Notes under the pieces: generated by a model
Told to the model about the DNA's origin: nothing
What the model saw: the letters and a program-made list of their open reading frames with translations, nothing else
The model's database searches: none
Program-made: the position numbers and the translations under genes
Shown: positions 24,347 through 38,480 of the stretch, in pieces
Layout of the letters: each line of letters starts with the position of its first letter
How positions within the stretch are numbered: the first letter of the stretch is position 1
From: Crotophaga sulcirostris
Taxonomy: Eukaryota; Chordata; Aves; Cuculiformes; Crotophagidae
Length of the DNA: 64,000 bases
Reading direction: 5' to 3'
Assembly (NCBI GenBank): GCA_013397455.1
Contig: VYZB01000036.1
Coordinates: 1,596,657-1,660,656 of the forward strand

Positions 24347-27300
24347 CTGAGAAAAATTAAAAGAGAAAAAAAAGAAGAATTTTAACACGTTATATATCCC
24401 CACTTCAGATAATCAATAGTTAACCATGCAGAAAAAGAAAATAAGATGTTAATCTGAGATTAGGCAGCACAGCCAAAAGTCATCTTATCTCTATATTTTG
24501 AGATATGCACCATATAAACTTATACACTTAATGTTGCACTAAAGAGTTCAACTCAGTTACTTGTTGCTTTAATTTTTATGTAAAATTTAAAACAACACCC
24601 CAAGCAAGACCCTCAAGCATCTTACTCTGTCTACACAGACCTACCCCTACTTACGACAGCTGAGAACCCAGCCTTGCCACAGGATTGCATTCAACCATAG
24701 TGCCGCAATTTGTCAGTTATTTTTCGTCCATAACGTGTCTTTTCAGTATCAGGTAGTATCATATAGCTCTGCTTTTTCATTAGATAGTATAAGGTTAACA
24801 ATAAATGCTGTGGTTATAAAATCAAGTAGGGAACCTGAAATGTTCTCTTACAAATGAATACAAACAGATCACTCCTAATTGTTATTATGACATTCTTAAT
24901 TAAATTGTATTAATTATTTAAGATAGTTTGGGTTATCATTGAATATTCTAAATTACTAATCAGCAAATGAACATAAATTCAGAGATTATATTTATATCTC
25001 TTCTTGACAGAAGGAGGAAAGCATTAACTGAAATTTTTGAAAGGTACTTGTTTTGCAAAAAGGGACAAATTTATACAAAACCTCAGTGATTTCTAATAGC
25101 TTTCATACACATGTGCAAGGGAACAGCTACTTTCCAGTTGTGACATTATTACTGATGTTTGAGCAGACGAGGAGAGAAATGCCTTGAGCCTGCTTGATGA
25201 AGGGCTGAGTCCAGATCAGCACCAGCTTGCTATACCACAGATGAACTTTCTGTGATTGTTTGATGATTTGTTTAATTTAATTATTTTTTCTTTAAGAACT
25301 ATTGTCTAATCCAAATTGGAACATCTAAGTTCCATCAATATTTGCTGTTGCTGGTGGTTGTTCCCAAAATAAGAGCTTCTTGTGGAGAATTTAATCATTA
25401 AAAAAAAAAAAAACCCGAAACAGAAAATGAAGAAAGTGGGAAAACATTTATTTCCAACAAAAAGTAACATGTCACTAGACAAAGTCAATGCAAATTATAA
25501 TTTTTGCATCTTTGCATTTAAATACTCAAATACTTCTACAACAAAGATTGCCTTTGGTGTGAGAATAAGAATGCATTTTAATTTTTAATGAACGCCAGTA
25601 TTTATATTCTGATGTATAAGATCATTTAGGTCATACATATGTCTGCACATTAAAGGTAATTAGACAATTAAAGTCACAGTTTGATGGCTATGTTGTATAT
25701 GGGGGGGGCTTTGCAACTTTCTCAAAAATCTTGTCCTCCTTATCAAAATGCCAGCTTTATGTTTTTCCAAAACACTTCACAAATTAGGTTGATCCACGCT
25801 GTCAGTGATAGAATTTGATCAAAAACAGGGGTCCAGCTAGATGCAGCTTGGGATATACAGTTACATGAAGAATTTAGAGAGGTCTCTTGTGTTGGCTTTG
25901 GTAAGCTCAATTTATTTAATCTTGAAGTTAAAAATAAATCAAAATAAAGATATTTATGAAATCTTTTTTATTTCTTTTACTCAACTATAATATTTGGAAA
26001 ATGCTGGGGATTCATTAAGAGATTTTGTTCTGCCTCTGCAGAATCTCATCGACCTCAATTGTTCTCTGCACAGTCAAATCCTAAGTTTGATTCAAAGTTT
26101 AGACATGGCATAAATGAAACATGGAATTATCAACTGGCAGTATAAGAATAACAACTTCTAAATGGAATCAGCCAATTTTAGTCTCAGTCTAACATATCAC
26201 CTTTTTCAGCTACGCATCAATTTCTTGGGAAGTTACATTATTATTTTATTAGATCCAGAGATGTGTACTACTATGTAGATTTATCCTGAATCCTTCTCTA
26301 CTTATTTGAAAGACAATATTTGCAAATCAGAACATCTGCCATTTCTAACAAAAATTGTTTGTACACATTTCTTTACCATCCATAAATAGCATACAGATAC
26401 AATATAAATAATTTACTCTTACCTGCTTTAAAATGGAATATAATGCCTTTCCCTGGCAACACATTTCTTCACATTTTTATGAACAGCCTGGCTCCCCATG
26501 ACTGACAGCTAATTTGCTAATAACAACAGATGAGTCCGTATAGCAGGTGACCCTATATTCACCAGATATTGTTTACAATGCAGTAATGAAAAGATGGGCA
26601 CTGTACTATAAAAAGCTTTAGCCAATTTTCTAAACTGATATTAAGTTATTGTCATAGACACTGAAAAAGCCCTTAACTGCAACCTCTTTCTCAAGTAACA
26701 GGTCTGAAAAGTAAGAGAAATTTTTAGCAGACATCCTGTAAATGTAACAAACAGCAATTCCCTGTTAAAAAGAGAAAACTGAAAAACAATGCCAAGCTCT
26801 CAACCGTCCCCAAAGTCGTTCAGGCACAAAAAGTAAGACAGATCCTAGAAAATGACATAAAGGAATAATTTGTTACCTCATAAATTTTTAGAGGTTTCTT
26901 CAACCATTTTTATTCATGCAATGGCCCTTAGGAAAAAAACATTCTTTCCACATAAAACTCAAATGCAAGTATTACAAAATGCGTACATATAATACACTAT
27001 ATACAGCTATCTGCAATCTGTGTGAACTGGATATGAAGTAATGAAAAACTGCAGTATCTACAAAAGCTATTTTCAGTCAAAATGGTGTAGAAGAAACACC
27101 ATTCCATCACTGCAGAGGCAAGTTCAATCATGACTACTGTGCATCTTCACATCTCTGCATTGAAGAATGTGTTAAGTACTAGTAGGAACAAAATAAAATA
27201 CACTTCAGCCTTGTTGTTACATTTATAATGAATTCTGTAAGCTATCTCCACCACACAAAACACTTTGTGCACACCCTTATCTATATATTGCATATACAGC

Positions 27301-30300
27301 TGTTGCTCAAACAAATAACAGGGTATCAGTTTTCAGCTAATGATGAAATGTTAGATCCACAAAGGTACTTACAACATCACAATGTCTAACCTCTCAGCAC
27401 CTTGCTGCCTTTGAAATCTATATCATGGCCTAAATGCCCAGACACAGAGAGAGACTAGTGCCTAGGAAAAAGCTTCACAGGAGCCAGCAAACTGAATAAA
27501 GAATAATTATTCCTCCAAAATAACTAGAATAGGTACTAAAAGGACAGGTTTTAAGGCCAGTAGTTAAGATAATCTTATGAAGTATGAATAAAAGAGAGAT
27601 TTACTCAAATCAAAAAGAAATAGGGTTTGAGAACAGATGTCTTATGTGTGATACCAATGGATTTGCCATTTGCTGCAGAGGTGCCAAAGGGCAGATGGTT
27701 CAGACACCTAATGACCCTGGAGTATTTATAACTGCGAATCATAAGAATAAACTGTGTCTACGTGTTTCGCCCTGTCAGCATTTCTGACGGATTTGGCCTA
27801 ATGACTGCTTTTCCCTGTTGCTGGCTTCTAAAATGTTTGTTATCCTTCATTGTCTGGGGATGTACCTAGAAAATGCAGTGGTCTAAATTTCCCTTGGCAA
27901 AAGTGATGATGAATCTAACATTTGTACAACAAAATGAGAGCTAACTATCTTTTTGCCAAAAAGGAAATGTTGTGCTCAAACCTGGTCAATTAAAAGGGCT
28001 TATAAACAGGTTTCAGCGACGGCTGCGCTAAAAGCTGCTATTGAGACCAAGAGAGGATTCAGATAGACAGACTCATTTCAGATAGGTCAACTAGGAACCA
28101 GTAGTTGCACCCATTACCTAATTCATATATGATGTAGGAGAAACGAAGGTTTTGCATCTGTCACACATTCTAAACACATTAAGATGGTAGTGATGCGAAG
28201 TAGTTCTTCAGTTACTTGGGAGCAGGGGAATGGGAAAAAAAAAATCTTAGCACCAAACTGTGCTAAGCTTCTTCTGTCTGTTCTCAGATTTGCAAAACTA
28301 AGGTTGTACTCAATCATCCCAGAGCTTGATTGGAGGAATAAAACAGTTAATATGAACTGCACTGTGCCAGTGATGATAAGTATCCATTTGTGTTCTAAGA
28401 GCTATCAACCAAGTGTGATATCCAAGCACCTGGGGCCATGGGACAATAAAGAAGAGAGTAGAGGTGGAAGCTGGAAATCAGGCTCACCACAGGAGCTGCC
28501 CCACTGATGATCAGGGCCTCAGCCCAGCCACTCTGCACCATGGGTAGCAGCTAGTATCTCATATGCTTTTAAACCAGTGACATAACCAGGCCTGATCTAA
28601 ACTAATATATATTGTTGAGTTGTTTTCTCCATTCTGATAAAAATCACATCTCAAACAAATTGTTCCATGCTAGGCTTGGCTTGTTTACAGGTACTCTGCA
28701 TAATACAGCTTGTGGGAAATAGGTTATCACTTAACAAAAAAATGGTAGATTTTGAAGATACTGTCAGTACACTGGATCAATGAGTTTTTTGCTTTCCTTT
28801 TGTGCTCTTACAACAATGATTCTACCACAAAAAAAATAAAACGAAAGGGAAATGTAGTATCTGCATTGTTTCAGTGGTTAAATTTATGGTGATTTTATAA
28901 TGATAAATATTCATTTTAGCTCTCAATAGTTCTGAAATCACGAGATGGCAGGCTAATTGTAAACTATTAAATATGCAAGTACGCAGAGGCAGGTTTCAGA
29001 AGAAGTGATGTTGAAAGTGTATTTGGAAAACAGCAAGCAGACTTGGTATAAAACTTGCACTAACAAATTAATTTCCTGAGGCAAGGACTGAAAGATGAAG
29101 CTAAATGTAAATACTGGAGCCTTATTTTGTCCTATCCCAGCTCAGACGCAGCACTACATCATGGACTAACTAAGTAGGAGACACAATGAAGGGCACTGTC
29201 TTTGTATTAAAAAAGCTGAAGACAGTTTTCAGTTAAACTATATTCAGTGTTGGGATCGCAACCATACTACTCAGAACCAGTGTACCCTCTAAGCCATTTT
29301 ATCTCTCCATATATATAAATAGCCCTACTATTGTTAAAAGTTAAGAGATCGAGTTATGTACTTGCTTTCACAAACTATTTCTTAGCATAAGGAGGTGTGC
29401 TTCACCTGACTCAGTGTACAGGACCGCAAGTCAACTATTTCATGGCAGATTCATCACAAATCACACTGTTTCTGAAAAAAGCTCAAGACAAGTAGCCAGA
29501 ACACATCTGGGACCCAGTCCTACCTGGCAGGACTTTCTCAGCTGCCTTCAAGTATACATTTCCTTTTTTTAAGATGAATTATATGTGACTGGTCACTAGA
29601 CCAAGAAAATTTTAATCCTGACCTGTGGAAAGTTTCCAAAAGATTTACAGAAATATGTGACGGCAGAGAAGTTCTTATTCCAAGTATGGGAACAGATGTT
29701 GGAGACTCAGCAGAAGCCTCAGTAAGAAACTCTCCTGTGAGGCACACAGGGTGCTGTCAGAGGCAGACATAGCCTCTGTCTGACAGAAGACTGCACACTT
29801 CTGACAGCATCATGTCATGCAAGAGAGCATGAGGAAAACCAGACAATTACATTCCTTTTCCTCTTCCAGTCCTTCCCCTGGTTATATTGGAAGTCTGAAA
29901 AACCCAGACCTGTTTATATTGAAAGTTTGTTCCAATTGCCAGGAACCTTGTGCAGCACGAAGATTGCTGGAGATACTAAAAACAAGACACTCCACACTCA
30001 AGTTCTGTTACAAAAAACAGGTAACCTTGTGACTTAGTGCATCCATCAAGACAGTTCATTATCTGATAAATCTGGACGCTAAGAAATCTAAATGTTGAAG
30101 AAAAATAGTGAAAGTGACTGTTCTGCAGGGAACTTGCACTGATGCTGATAATCAGGAATTTTTAGGAATTATTATTTAAAGCACAGCCAACTTGCTACCA
30201 TCCTCTTCTGTATCCCAAGATACCTTTAATAATGATTTTCCAGAGTATAAGTCAACAGGGAGTGACACCTAGGAAGATATTAACACAAGCTGAAGATAAA

Positions 30301-33300
30301 GTTTCACAAGCAATAATTCTTCAAAATGTAAATGTCTCCTTAAGGTCAAAATACCATAACTGTGAGGTCTGAATGCAGCTGTGCATTGTTTCCTGAGCTA
30401 CCTTCACTTAACTACTCCAAGAAACCGTAAGATCACTGATATGTATACGGACTTCACGGTAGCTTTGCTTCACAAATCAGAATCTGAGCCTTCTGCAGAC
30501 TCTGCTGTTGCCTCTGAAGTCCATGTCATGGCATCCTCAGTACTATCCATGTCCAAATACAGTTAAATAAAATCTCCTTCCAGCACGCTTGCTTTGTTGC
30601 AGCCTCCAGCTACATGTAGTATGGAAACACCCTAAAATCTTGTGACTTTTCATTTCCTCGTAAACTCACCAAATACCTCTGCAAACAATTCACTCATTCT
30701 TGCAATCACAGTTAATTTTTCAGTCAGTAGTGGAAATACTTCTTGATGTAAGGTAATAGAAAGATAAACATTTACAAAATTACAAAATTTAAATAATACT
30801 TTTCTTTGAATGGACAAAAGTGGCACTTAGTATCCAATACATTAAAACATAATGGAGGATGGGAGTTTTTGTTATAAAACCAGCCTGTATTTTGAGCCCA
30901 TACATTGAAGTCCTTTTTTTCCTTTATTTAAATAAAGGTGAATTTTTGCTAAATCCTTTAACATTTATGGTAAAGATGTCTCTAACACACAAGCAGGTCA
31001 GTGATGCTTTTTCACTTACGTCAGCTCCAGTAATGAGCTTTTCTTCTCAACACTAAGAGCTTTCAAGAGCTCAAAGTCTGTGTTATTTATTTTAGTTTTT
31101 TAGAAAAGGCCTTTTAGCAATATTTTTTGTCTGGTCTTTGTTTCATTCATTCGGGGGAGAGGGGGAAGGCATCCAGTGAAACCATGAAAGAACACAGAAC
31201 ACTGTGATAAATATAATTCACTCATTCCTTTTCAAACTGTTTTTTTTTGACATTCCTGTATGTATTCACAGGCATACAGCCATGCATATTTCACAAACAC
31301 ATGTGCTCACACCGATACTTACATCATAGGCAAAGCAGATGTTAATTCTAAAATAGAAAAGGAAAAAAGAAAAAAAAAAAAACCAGCTCTGACTCCATAT
31401 GAGACCACTGGTTATTGGCTTCAGTCATCAGAGTCTGTCTCTAAGGTGGCATGAAGCAAGAGAGATCTGCTATTTTATATTTCCATGACGAACAGTAAAA
31501 GAATTCTCTTTCATTTTTTCTTCAGAAGAAACAGTTCCAAATGTACCAGTACAGCTTCCATTAACACCAGTATCTGATAGAAGATGCTAGAAAATATCTG
31601 CAAGGGATATTCTCACCATCAAAAAACCTCCTAATTTTTTTTCCCAGGTTTGAAAAAAGTAAAAAAAACAACACTTTTTTCTTCCTTTGAATTTTTAGTG
31701 CTATTTGTGTAAATGAAAGCCAGCTTTCACAGTCTTGAAAGTGAGAGGCTAAAAGAAAATTTTGTCTGTAGTAGATATGTTTGTGAATGAGAAAGAAACC
31801 ACATACCCAGGAAAAAAAAAAGCCTGAAAAGAACAAATTCTGGAAAGCTGTGAGAGAGCAATTTTCCTCTCGGCAGTGAATCACTGTACAACTAGTTCAT
31901 AAGGGACATGGGATGCCCAGTCAAACTTCAAAACAAGCCAAAAGAATGTAATGGAGATTCATCTCCATTTACATTTACTGGTCTGCCGTTGCAATGCTTT
32001 CACAGCTATGTCTTTTTTTATCACTGTAGTGGGTATGAATATCTCCTTCTGTGGAAATGTGGTTCTTCCTACTTGCAGATTTAGACCTTGTAGAGGCATA
32101 ACATAAAAAAAGGAACACACTGCTATTTTCTATTTTCTGGCTACACGTTACATATATCCTTAATGAGGAAGAGAGATCTTCTTTATTTTTATTTGTTTTC
32201 TAAAGACAAGGAAAACTTACCTTATGAAAGAGACTTCATAAATGCCTAAATTCTAAAAGATTATTTTTTAAGGCAATATCAGTTTTGATTTATAACGAAG
32301 CAATACTGTGAACTCAAACTCTGGCCTGTGGTTGTCAAACATATTTTTCTCTGAAAGTAAATTTGCTTGAACATGGCCCTTTTTCTTACCTTTATTTCTC
32401 TAAAATTCTAATTATGGATGGGTTTTAGTATCAGTAAATATTTGCATTTGATGTTTTAGGGAGTTTAGATGCAAATGACTGCTTCAAAATATTCTAGAGG
32501 TAGGTTAGACATAAAAATGACAGCATCTCCAAGCACAGTCAATGAACCAACCCAATGGCTGCATCCTTCAAATGTCTTGGTTAAAACCCGATGCCATGTT
32601 AACAGATGTGGTTCCAAGACTGCCTTGTAACATACTGCTCTCTGTCTCCTGGTGGTCACCATCAGACAGGGGGTATCATTTCCAAGTTCGAGCATTCTCT
32701 TGCCACTCTACTGGAGAGAGCTTCCCCTGAATGCTACCAGCTGAAGTCATAATCCCCAATGAATTTAGTCAGCCCTATGAAGATGATACAGGAGCTTCTG
32801 ACATTCCTTATAACTATGTTTAGGCAGGAAAAGCAACCCTTCCTCAAGAAGGGCTGGATTCTGTAAAAACATTTATTTCTAAATAAATATAACCTTTCTT
32901 CTTTTAGGATAATTTGTTCCTTATGGGGATCTTTGGTTTAGCATTTTTTCATTCCATCCCCAACCCCGTTTATTTCAATATTTTATCAGTGATAGACTGT
33001 TTTCGGTTAGGTTGCCCTGGATTGCCTGATTTTAATGGTAGGTTGGTGTCCTATTTTTCCCTTGCATACTTCTTACTGCTGTCATGATGTTCACAGATCG
33101 CCTTCAGTCACCTCCTTTGCACGTAAATGCCGTACACAGGCAGCAGAACCTGACTTTTAATCATGCCTTCTAAGAAAAATAGCAGCAGTGATTAATCCTA
33201 TCATTCTGAAACTTTTTGATCTGCTTTTATAAATTAAAGTATTCCTCTTCTTTGTGGTCATAAAATAGCCACGGATTTCCTGCAGTCATTGAAATTAAAA

Positions 33301-36300
33301 AAAAAAAATCCTGTTTGCTTTTTGCTGTTTTCCAGAATGTTGGTGGCAAAAGCATTTCCAATTTTGTTTATGTATTCCTTTAATTGCACAGTCTAACATC
33401 AGAGAATTATTCTTAAAGTTAGGTTTTATTAGATAATTGTGTGGTCTTCTCTATATGAAATTATAAGCACAAATTTGAAATGAAAGTCAAGAAGACATCA
33501 CTTCTGGCAGGGCAATGTATAGGTAAATCTAATCCCTAGAAAGCAAATATAATAGATTCACAGTCTCCTACAACAAAACCTTGCACGGTAACAGGGTTTA
33601 CGTAAGGTACGTAAATTCTGTACATAGCATGCCTAAACTGAAGTTAAGCCCATGCTAACGCTGCTAGAGTGCTCCCACACAGCTTTATTCTCAAAGAGCC
33701 TCATCTGTTTTCCTGGAAATGGTCATCAGAAGCCAGGCTGACTTCAACCACGCAGGAACAAGCCAAAGTTCTCTTCCAAGGTATGGCTATCTTACAGAGA
33801 TGACACCACATATGAGGAGATCTGTTTAATGACCAGACTACATGAGAAAAAAGTTTCAGACTCAAAGAGATCATTGTCATCATCTACCTTGGCCTCTTGG
33901 TTGATCAGAATCTTTTCTAAAGGTCTAAGTTAGCTTTTGAAAAGCCAGGTTCTTTAAAAATGAAATATTTTGCACTTTTTCTGACAAAAACAGAAGTCCA
34001 ACTGCCTCGTTCTTCCAAACACAACTACTTGTACATTATTAAGTTATATGCTTAGGTTATAAGCACAGGTATTCTAAAATCCCCTGTAAAGAATGGGAGT
34101 TAATGGTAAGAAGAGCTCTTGCTCTCCTCTAAGCCGAAATCGGGAACGCTCAGCCAGAATACACAGATCTCAGTCAACCTCTACCAAACTGCTCAGTGAT
34201 ACCAGATAAACAAATGCAACTGTGTTCAGAATTAAATATGCTAACAGTACACCACAGTAAAAAGGGAAATCTGAATACTTTTACTAATGTAGCTATTAAA
34301 TGGATGAAAAGTAACGTCTGTAAATCAAGGAAGACTCAGGACATAGAAAATAGAACAAACACTGCTAAGGTGGTTGGAGCACTGTTCATTCCTTGCCACA
34401 GAGATGTACGCTTCTTTATTCTACCAGAGACAAAATCTTGCAAGTGCACTGCAGGCTTCATTTTTGCCTAGATTGTAGTGTTTTAGAATTAGAAGAATCC
34501 AGAACCAGATCCTTCCATGCAAATACCTGTGCTGACACCATCAGCTGTAAAAGAAATGGGAAGCGGTTGCTTTGTGCTAGATTATGAACTGAAGGTGTCT
34601 AGTAACTGAAAAAAAAGATGTCTGCAGCTCACTCCCTTCTAATAAAATATTTGATAGATCCACCATATTTTGTAGACAATGAAAGAAAAAAAACCCAATT
34701 ACAGAAAACAACCTATAATCACTAACTACAAAATTACTTTTACTGAACATTGCACAGTACTGGGCACCATTGTGCTGTTAATACAAGCTGAAATAAAAGC
34801 CTATTTTAATATGCATCTAGTCAACAAACTATCTAACCAAGGGCCTGAAGGATTTGTCTGTGTCCATACTACTCACCTGAACACATGGTTGCAATAATTT
34901 CATACAACTCCTCTATCACATATAACATTTTTAAGCATTCTTCATTATGCTTTTTTCCAAAAAGCTATTGAAAATTATACCAGATAAAAATCTATTATCC
35001 ATGGAGCACTTATATCTCACTCATTATGAAAGGAAAATGCAGAAATACTTGCTTTCAAAATTGATTAATTCTGACATGTATTGCCCACCGAATCTGTCAA
35101 AAGATGTAACGGAGGGAAAATGAAGGCACTTCTATTTACTTGGATTTATATCTTGAATAAAGACATATAATTAGGCCCACGGACTCATGAGAAAGAGGTT
35201 CCACCTTGCAGTAACAAAATAATCCATCCTATATTACTTGGTTAATGCAGCAAGTGTGGATAGAAAATAAAGATAACATAGAAGACAAAGGAAAGCTAAC
35301 AAAGTAAGCAAGGACTGGAGAGCTGTGCTACAATCACTTATTTTTCAGTGTAATGCACAGGTAATAGTGGAGATCCTAAACCAAAATCTTCTGTAAATGC
35401 CTAGTGCTAAAATAATAATATGCCTTTGTTTTTAATGCTTTATGATTTATCACTGTCAATTTTTGAAGTGGAAAAAAATGCAGTAGGAATCCTTTATTCT
35501 GCAGCCTTCCAAAGAACTTTCTTGCTTTGCTTATTTAAGAAGTTTCATCAGTGAAATACATACACTTTTGCCAAGAGAGAGTAAAGGAAAAAATATAGCT
35601 CCTCCAAACCCTCCATAATGAAGCTACCTTGAGAGTGTTTTCAAATCCCAGAAGAGCTCAATAAAAGTTACTAGAAATTTGCATATCAAAATTTTCACTT
35701 TTTCAAATTTTGAATTCTGAGAGCAGCCAAAATACCACAATTTTAACTATTTTTCTCCGTATGAGAAAGATCCCAATCAAAGACATACAAAATTCCACTG
35801 AATCTAATATTTGAAAAGACAATTTGTTAGGTATGCCTTTGCCACCATTTAGAAAGATTCCAGTGATGGAAAGATGGAAAAGCAGAAACATATAGTTATC
35901 AATAGCAGAAAACAAGCAACAGTCCCGAAGAACGCAAACAACTTCTGCCCTCTCTTTTTTTGACTTTGTTTTCCATACAGATGGACTGACTTATTTTAGA
36001 GCAGACAGTAGCCAAAAAATGAAAACAAAAGGAATATGGGAGAAAAAAGGATAAATTAACTGCAGAATAGCACTAGCAATAGCTTGTCTGAGGATAAATT
36101 TAATTCCAATGAAGAAAAAAGCAGCATTATACATATATATGTCTATATACACACAAAACAGTTTAAGAAACCCAAGCCTCTGTGTACAATATCTCTCTCC
36201 AAGAAACAAAGATAAATCAAGCACAGTGAGCTTGCTATGTTCATGTATTTCCACTGTGACATATGCATATGAAGTCTGCTGCATCCCATACCAAACATTT

Positions 36301-38429
36301 ATGTATAGACTGCAAGACATGCTCCAACTTTAAGCTTCAGATCTGGGGTCCCTGGGTCAGTGCTTAAGGATGTCAGCGTCCAAATACAACTTCTCTTTGT
36401 TTTTGTAAAATAAATTTATTATTAGCTTGGGCTAGCCTTTTTCACAAAGATTACTTTGCTTCTTGATAAATAAATAAGCTAATTATTGGCAGGTTTTCCA
36501 AATGAAGCAAACTGTGTGCATAGATATCATAGCGACCAGGGTCCAGCCGTTCTCCACTCATACTTTCACAATCATCTCCTCCACTGTGAAACTTCTATTC
36601 ACTTGCTTTAAGATTCACTTCTTGCACAGAAAAAGCCATGGAGAATGAGATTACAGTTGGTAGGGAGAAGAGGAACAGAAAAGGGAGCGTAGGGGTGTTC
36701 AGCCTTCTATTTCCAAGCCAATGTATGAACTCCCAATACAGCATTGTTCTCTGTAAAATACCTCCAGATGAGAAAACCCACAAAAACCTACAGTGTTGCA
36801 GAAAGCCTAAGCCTTTGTCCCATACCCTGTCTCCCCAGTGTCCCATGAGAAGGACACTGTCCTACACAACACAGAACACTTAGTCTACTCATCATCAACA
36901 CAGCTGTGGTCAAGCCCAAAAGTATCTCATGAAGGAAATATGTCTGCCAGGCACTTAAAGAGACTCCAGCAGCCGCAATGCTGCAGAGGTATTTGGCATA
37001 AAATGCAGTACAGAAAAAGGACTTAAACAGTACAAAACTATATGCAAAAGAATTAGTCATTGATTGGCTTCTCTGAGGCTATCTATTTACTTATTGGAAA
37101 ATAACATACTAATGTCCTAGCAATCACCTTTAGCCATCTGTGTGGCTGCTGGATTCAGGTCAGTCCTTTAGAAGCTGAAGGGCAATGCTGCCAATGACAA
37201 AAGTCCAGAGGCAATCTCACATGGGAGTTCCTAAATTGAATTCCTGCTCTCACAGCGTTACTACGCTTTGCTCCAAGCTGCATGTCTCAGATTGGCATTG
37301 CAAGACAAACTGGACTTGGGCACAGTGAGTGTGTGATTTAAAATCAAAGCCAACAGACTCTGTCCATGTTTTAACAAGACACAGTGAAATGATGCTTCTG
37401 GCACTGGAGAATATACAATCAGCCTAGGCCCCTCAAACAACATCTGTGAAAACAGGCAAGGATTTATCAAAAACAAGCACTATACAAGAGCATGTACATA
37501 AAGTTACCTGCCAGAGTTCTAAATTCTGAGAAACTATAAAGATCACGCCTTAACAGATAACTTAGATTTCACTCTCATAGCTGCCCAGAAAGAAGCCCAG
37601 TTTCTCTACAGTGCTAGATCTAGTGACTAGCAAGGGTGAAGTTAAAATAATTCACTTACACCACAGTCCCTTGGTATTTTCCCACTGAGCATATTCTGAC
37701 TATTTTGAGAACATCTGTCAAAACCTCTTTCCAATTTTCTTCAGGTACTTCTGTCTACTAAATAAGGATCATCCTTTCGAAGAATGAACCAGTACAATGG
37801 GACTTAAATAACCCACTCAAAATCAGTTTTCCCAGATAGTACTGGACTGAAAAAAGGACTCTAATGTAAGATTGGGTAGGCAGATTTCCACCTCACTAAG
37901 ACATGAATAAATTGTCAGGAAGGAAACCTGTTTATTACAGGAAAAAAGCATGTACCCGGACACGTACAGTGGAGTTTGGATAAAAATTCATCCCCTGGCT
38001 TATTTCACAGTAGTTTCACAAAGAGACAAAACCTCTCACCAGCACTTCTTAGACCAAATATGAGCAGAAAACACCTGTTCATTAATAACTGATGGAGAAA
38101 AATGAGGTAAGTCCAAAGAATAAATTATTTTTTGCATTTTGTTTGTCACTGACGGGACTACGAAAAAGGCACATCATTATTATTATGATTGAAGGCCAAG
38201 ACAGACAAAATGATTGTCTTCTAATAAAATCGTATGTATGACAGGAAAGGAACCTTTTTACATCTCCTCAGAATGATTTAGTTCCATATTTTTATTTGGA
38301 ATAGGTTTTTTCCCACACACATTTGTGGCTGAAAGCTCTTTGCCAGTTGTCAGTTTAATTAAATCTTGCTAACAGACCACAATGGATTTCCAGTTGTGAA
38401 GGAATCTCTACAGAAGAACAGAGGTTATG

Positions 38430-38480
38430 GGTCTGATCAAAGGTGCATCTGGCCTGATAGTCTCCTTTCTGGCTATGACT
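38430..38480 (+). mobile_element. Possible ancient CR1/L3-type LINE relic
   Basis: The string gatcaaaggtgcatctggcc followed by a pyrimidine-rich tgatagtctcctttctggc resembles an old sauropsid LINE tail of the form 'aaaggtgcatctagtccagtatcctgtctc'. Only a short patch is visible and it is diverged, so this is a weak call. Confidence 0.3.

Noticed and set aside
29750..29811. Nested inverted repeats that could form a microRNA-like hairpin
   Set aside because: The outer stem is about 10 bp with a loop of about 38 nt. Several such pairings are expected by chance in 64 kb, and no mature-arm pattern is evident.
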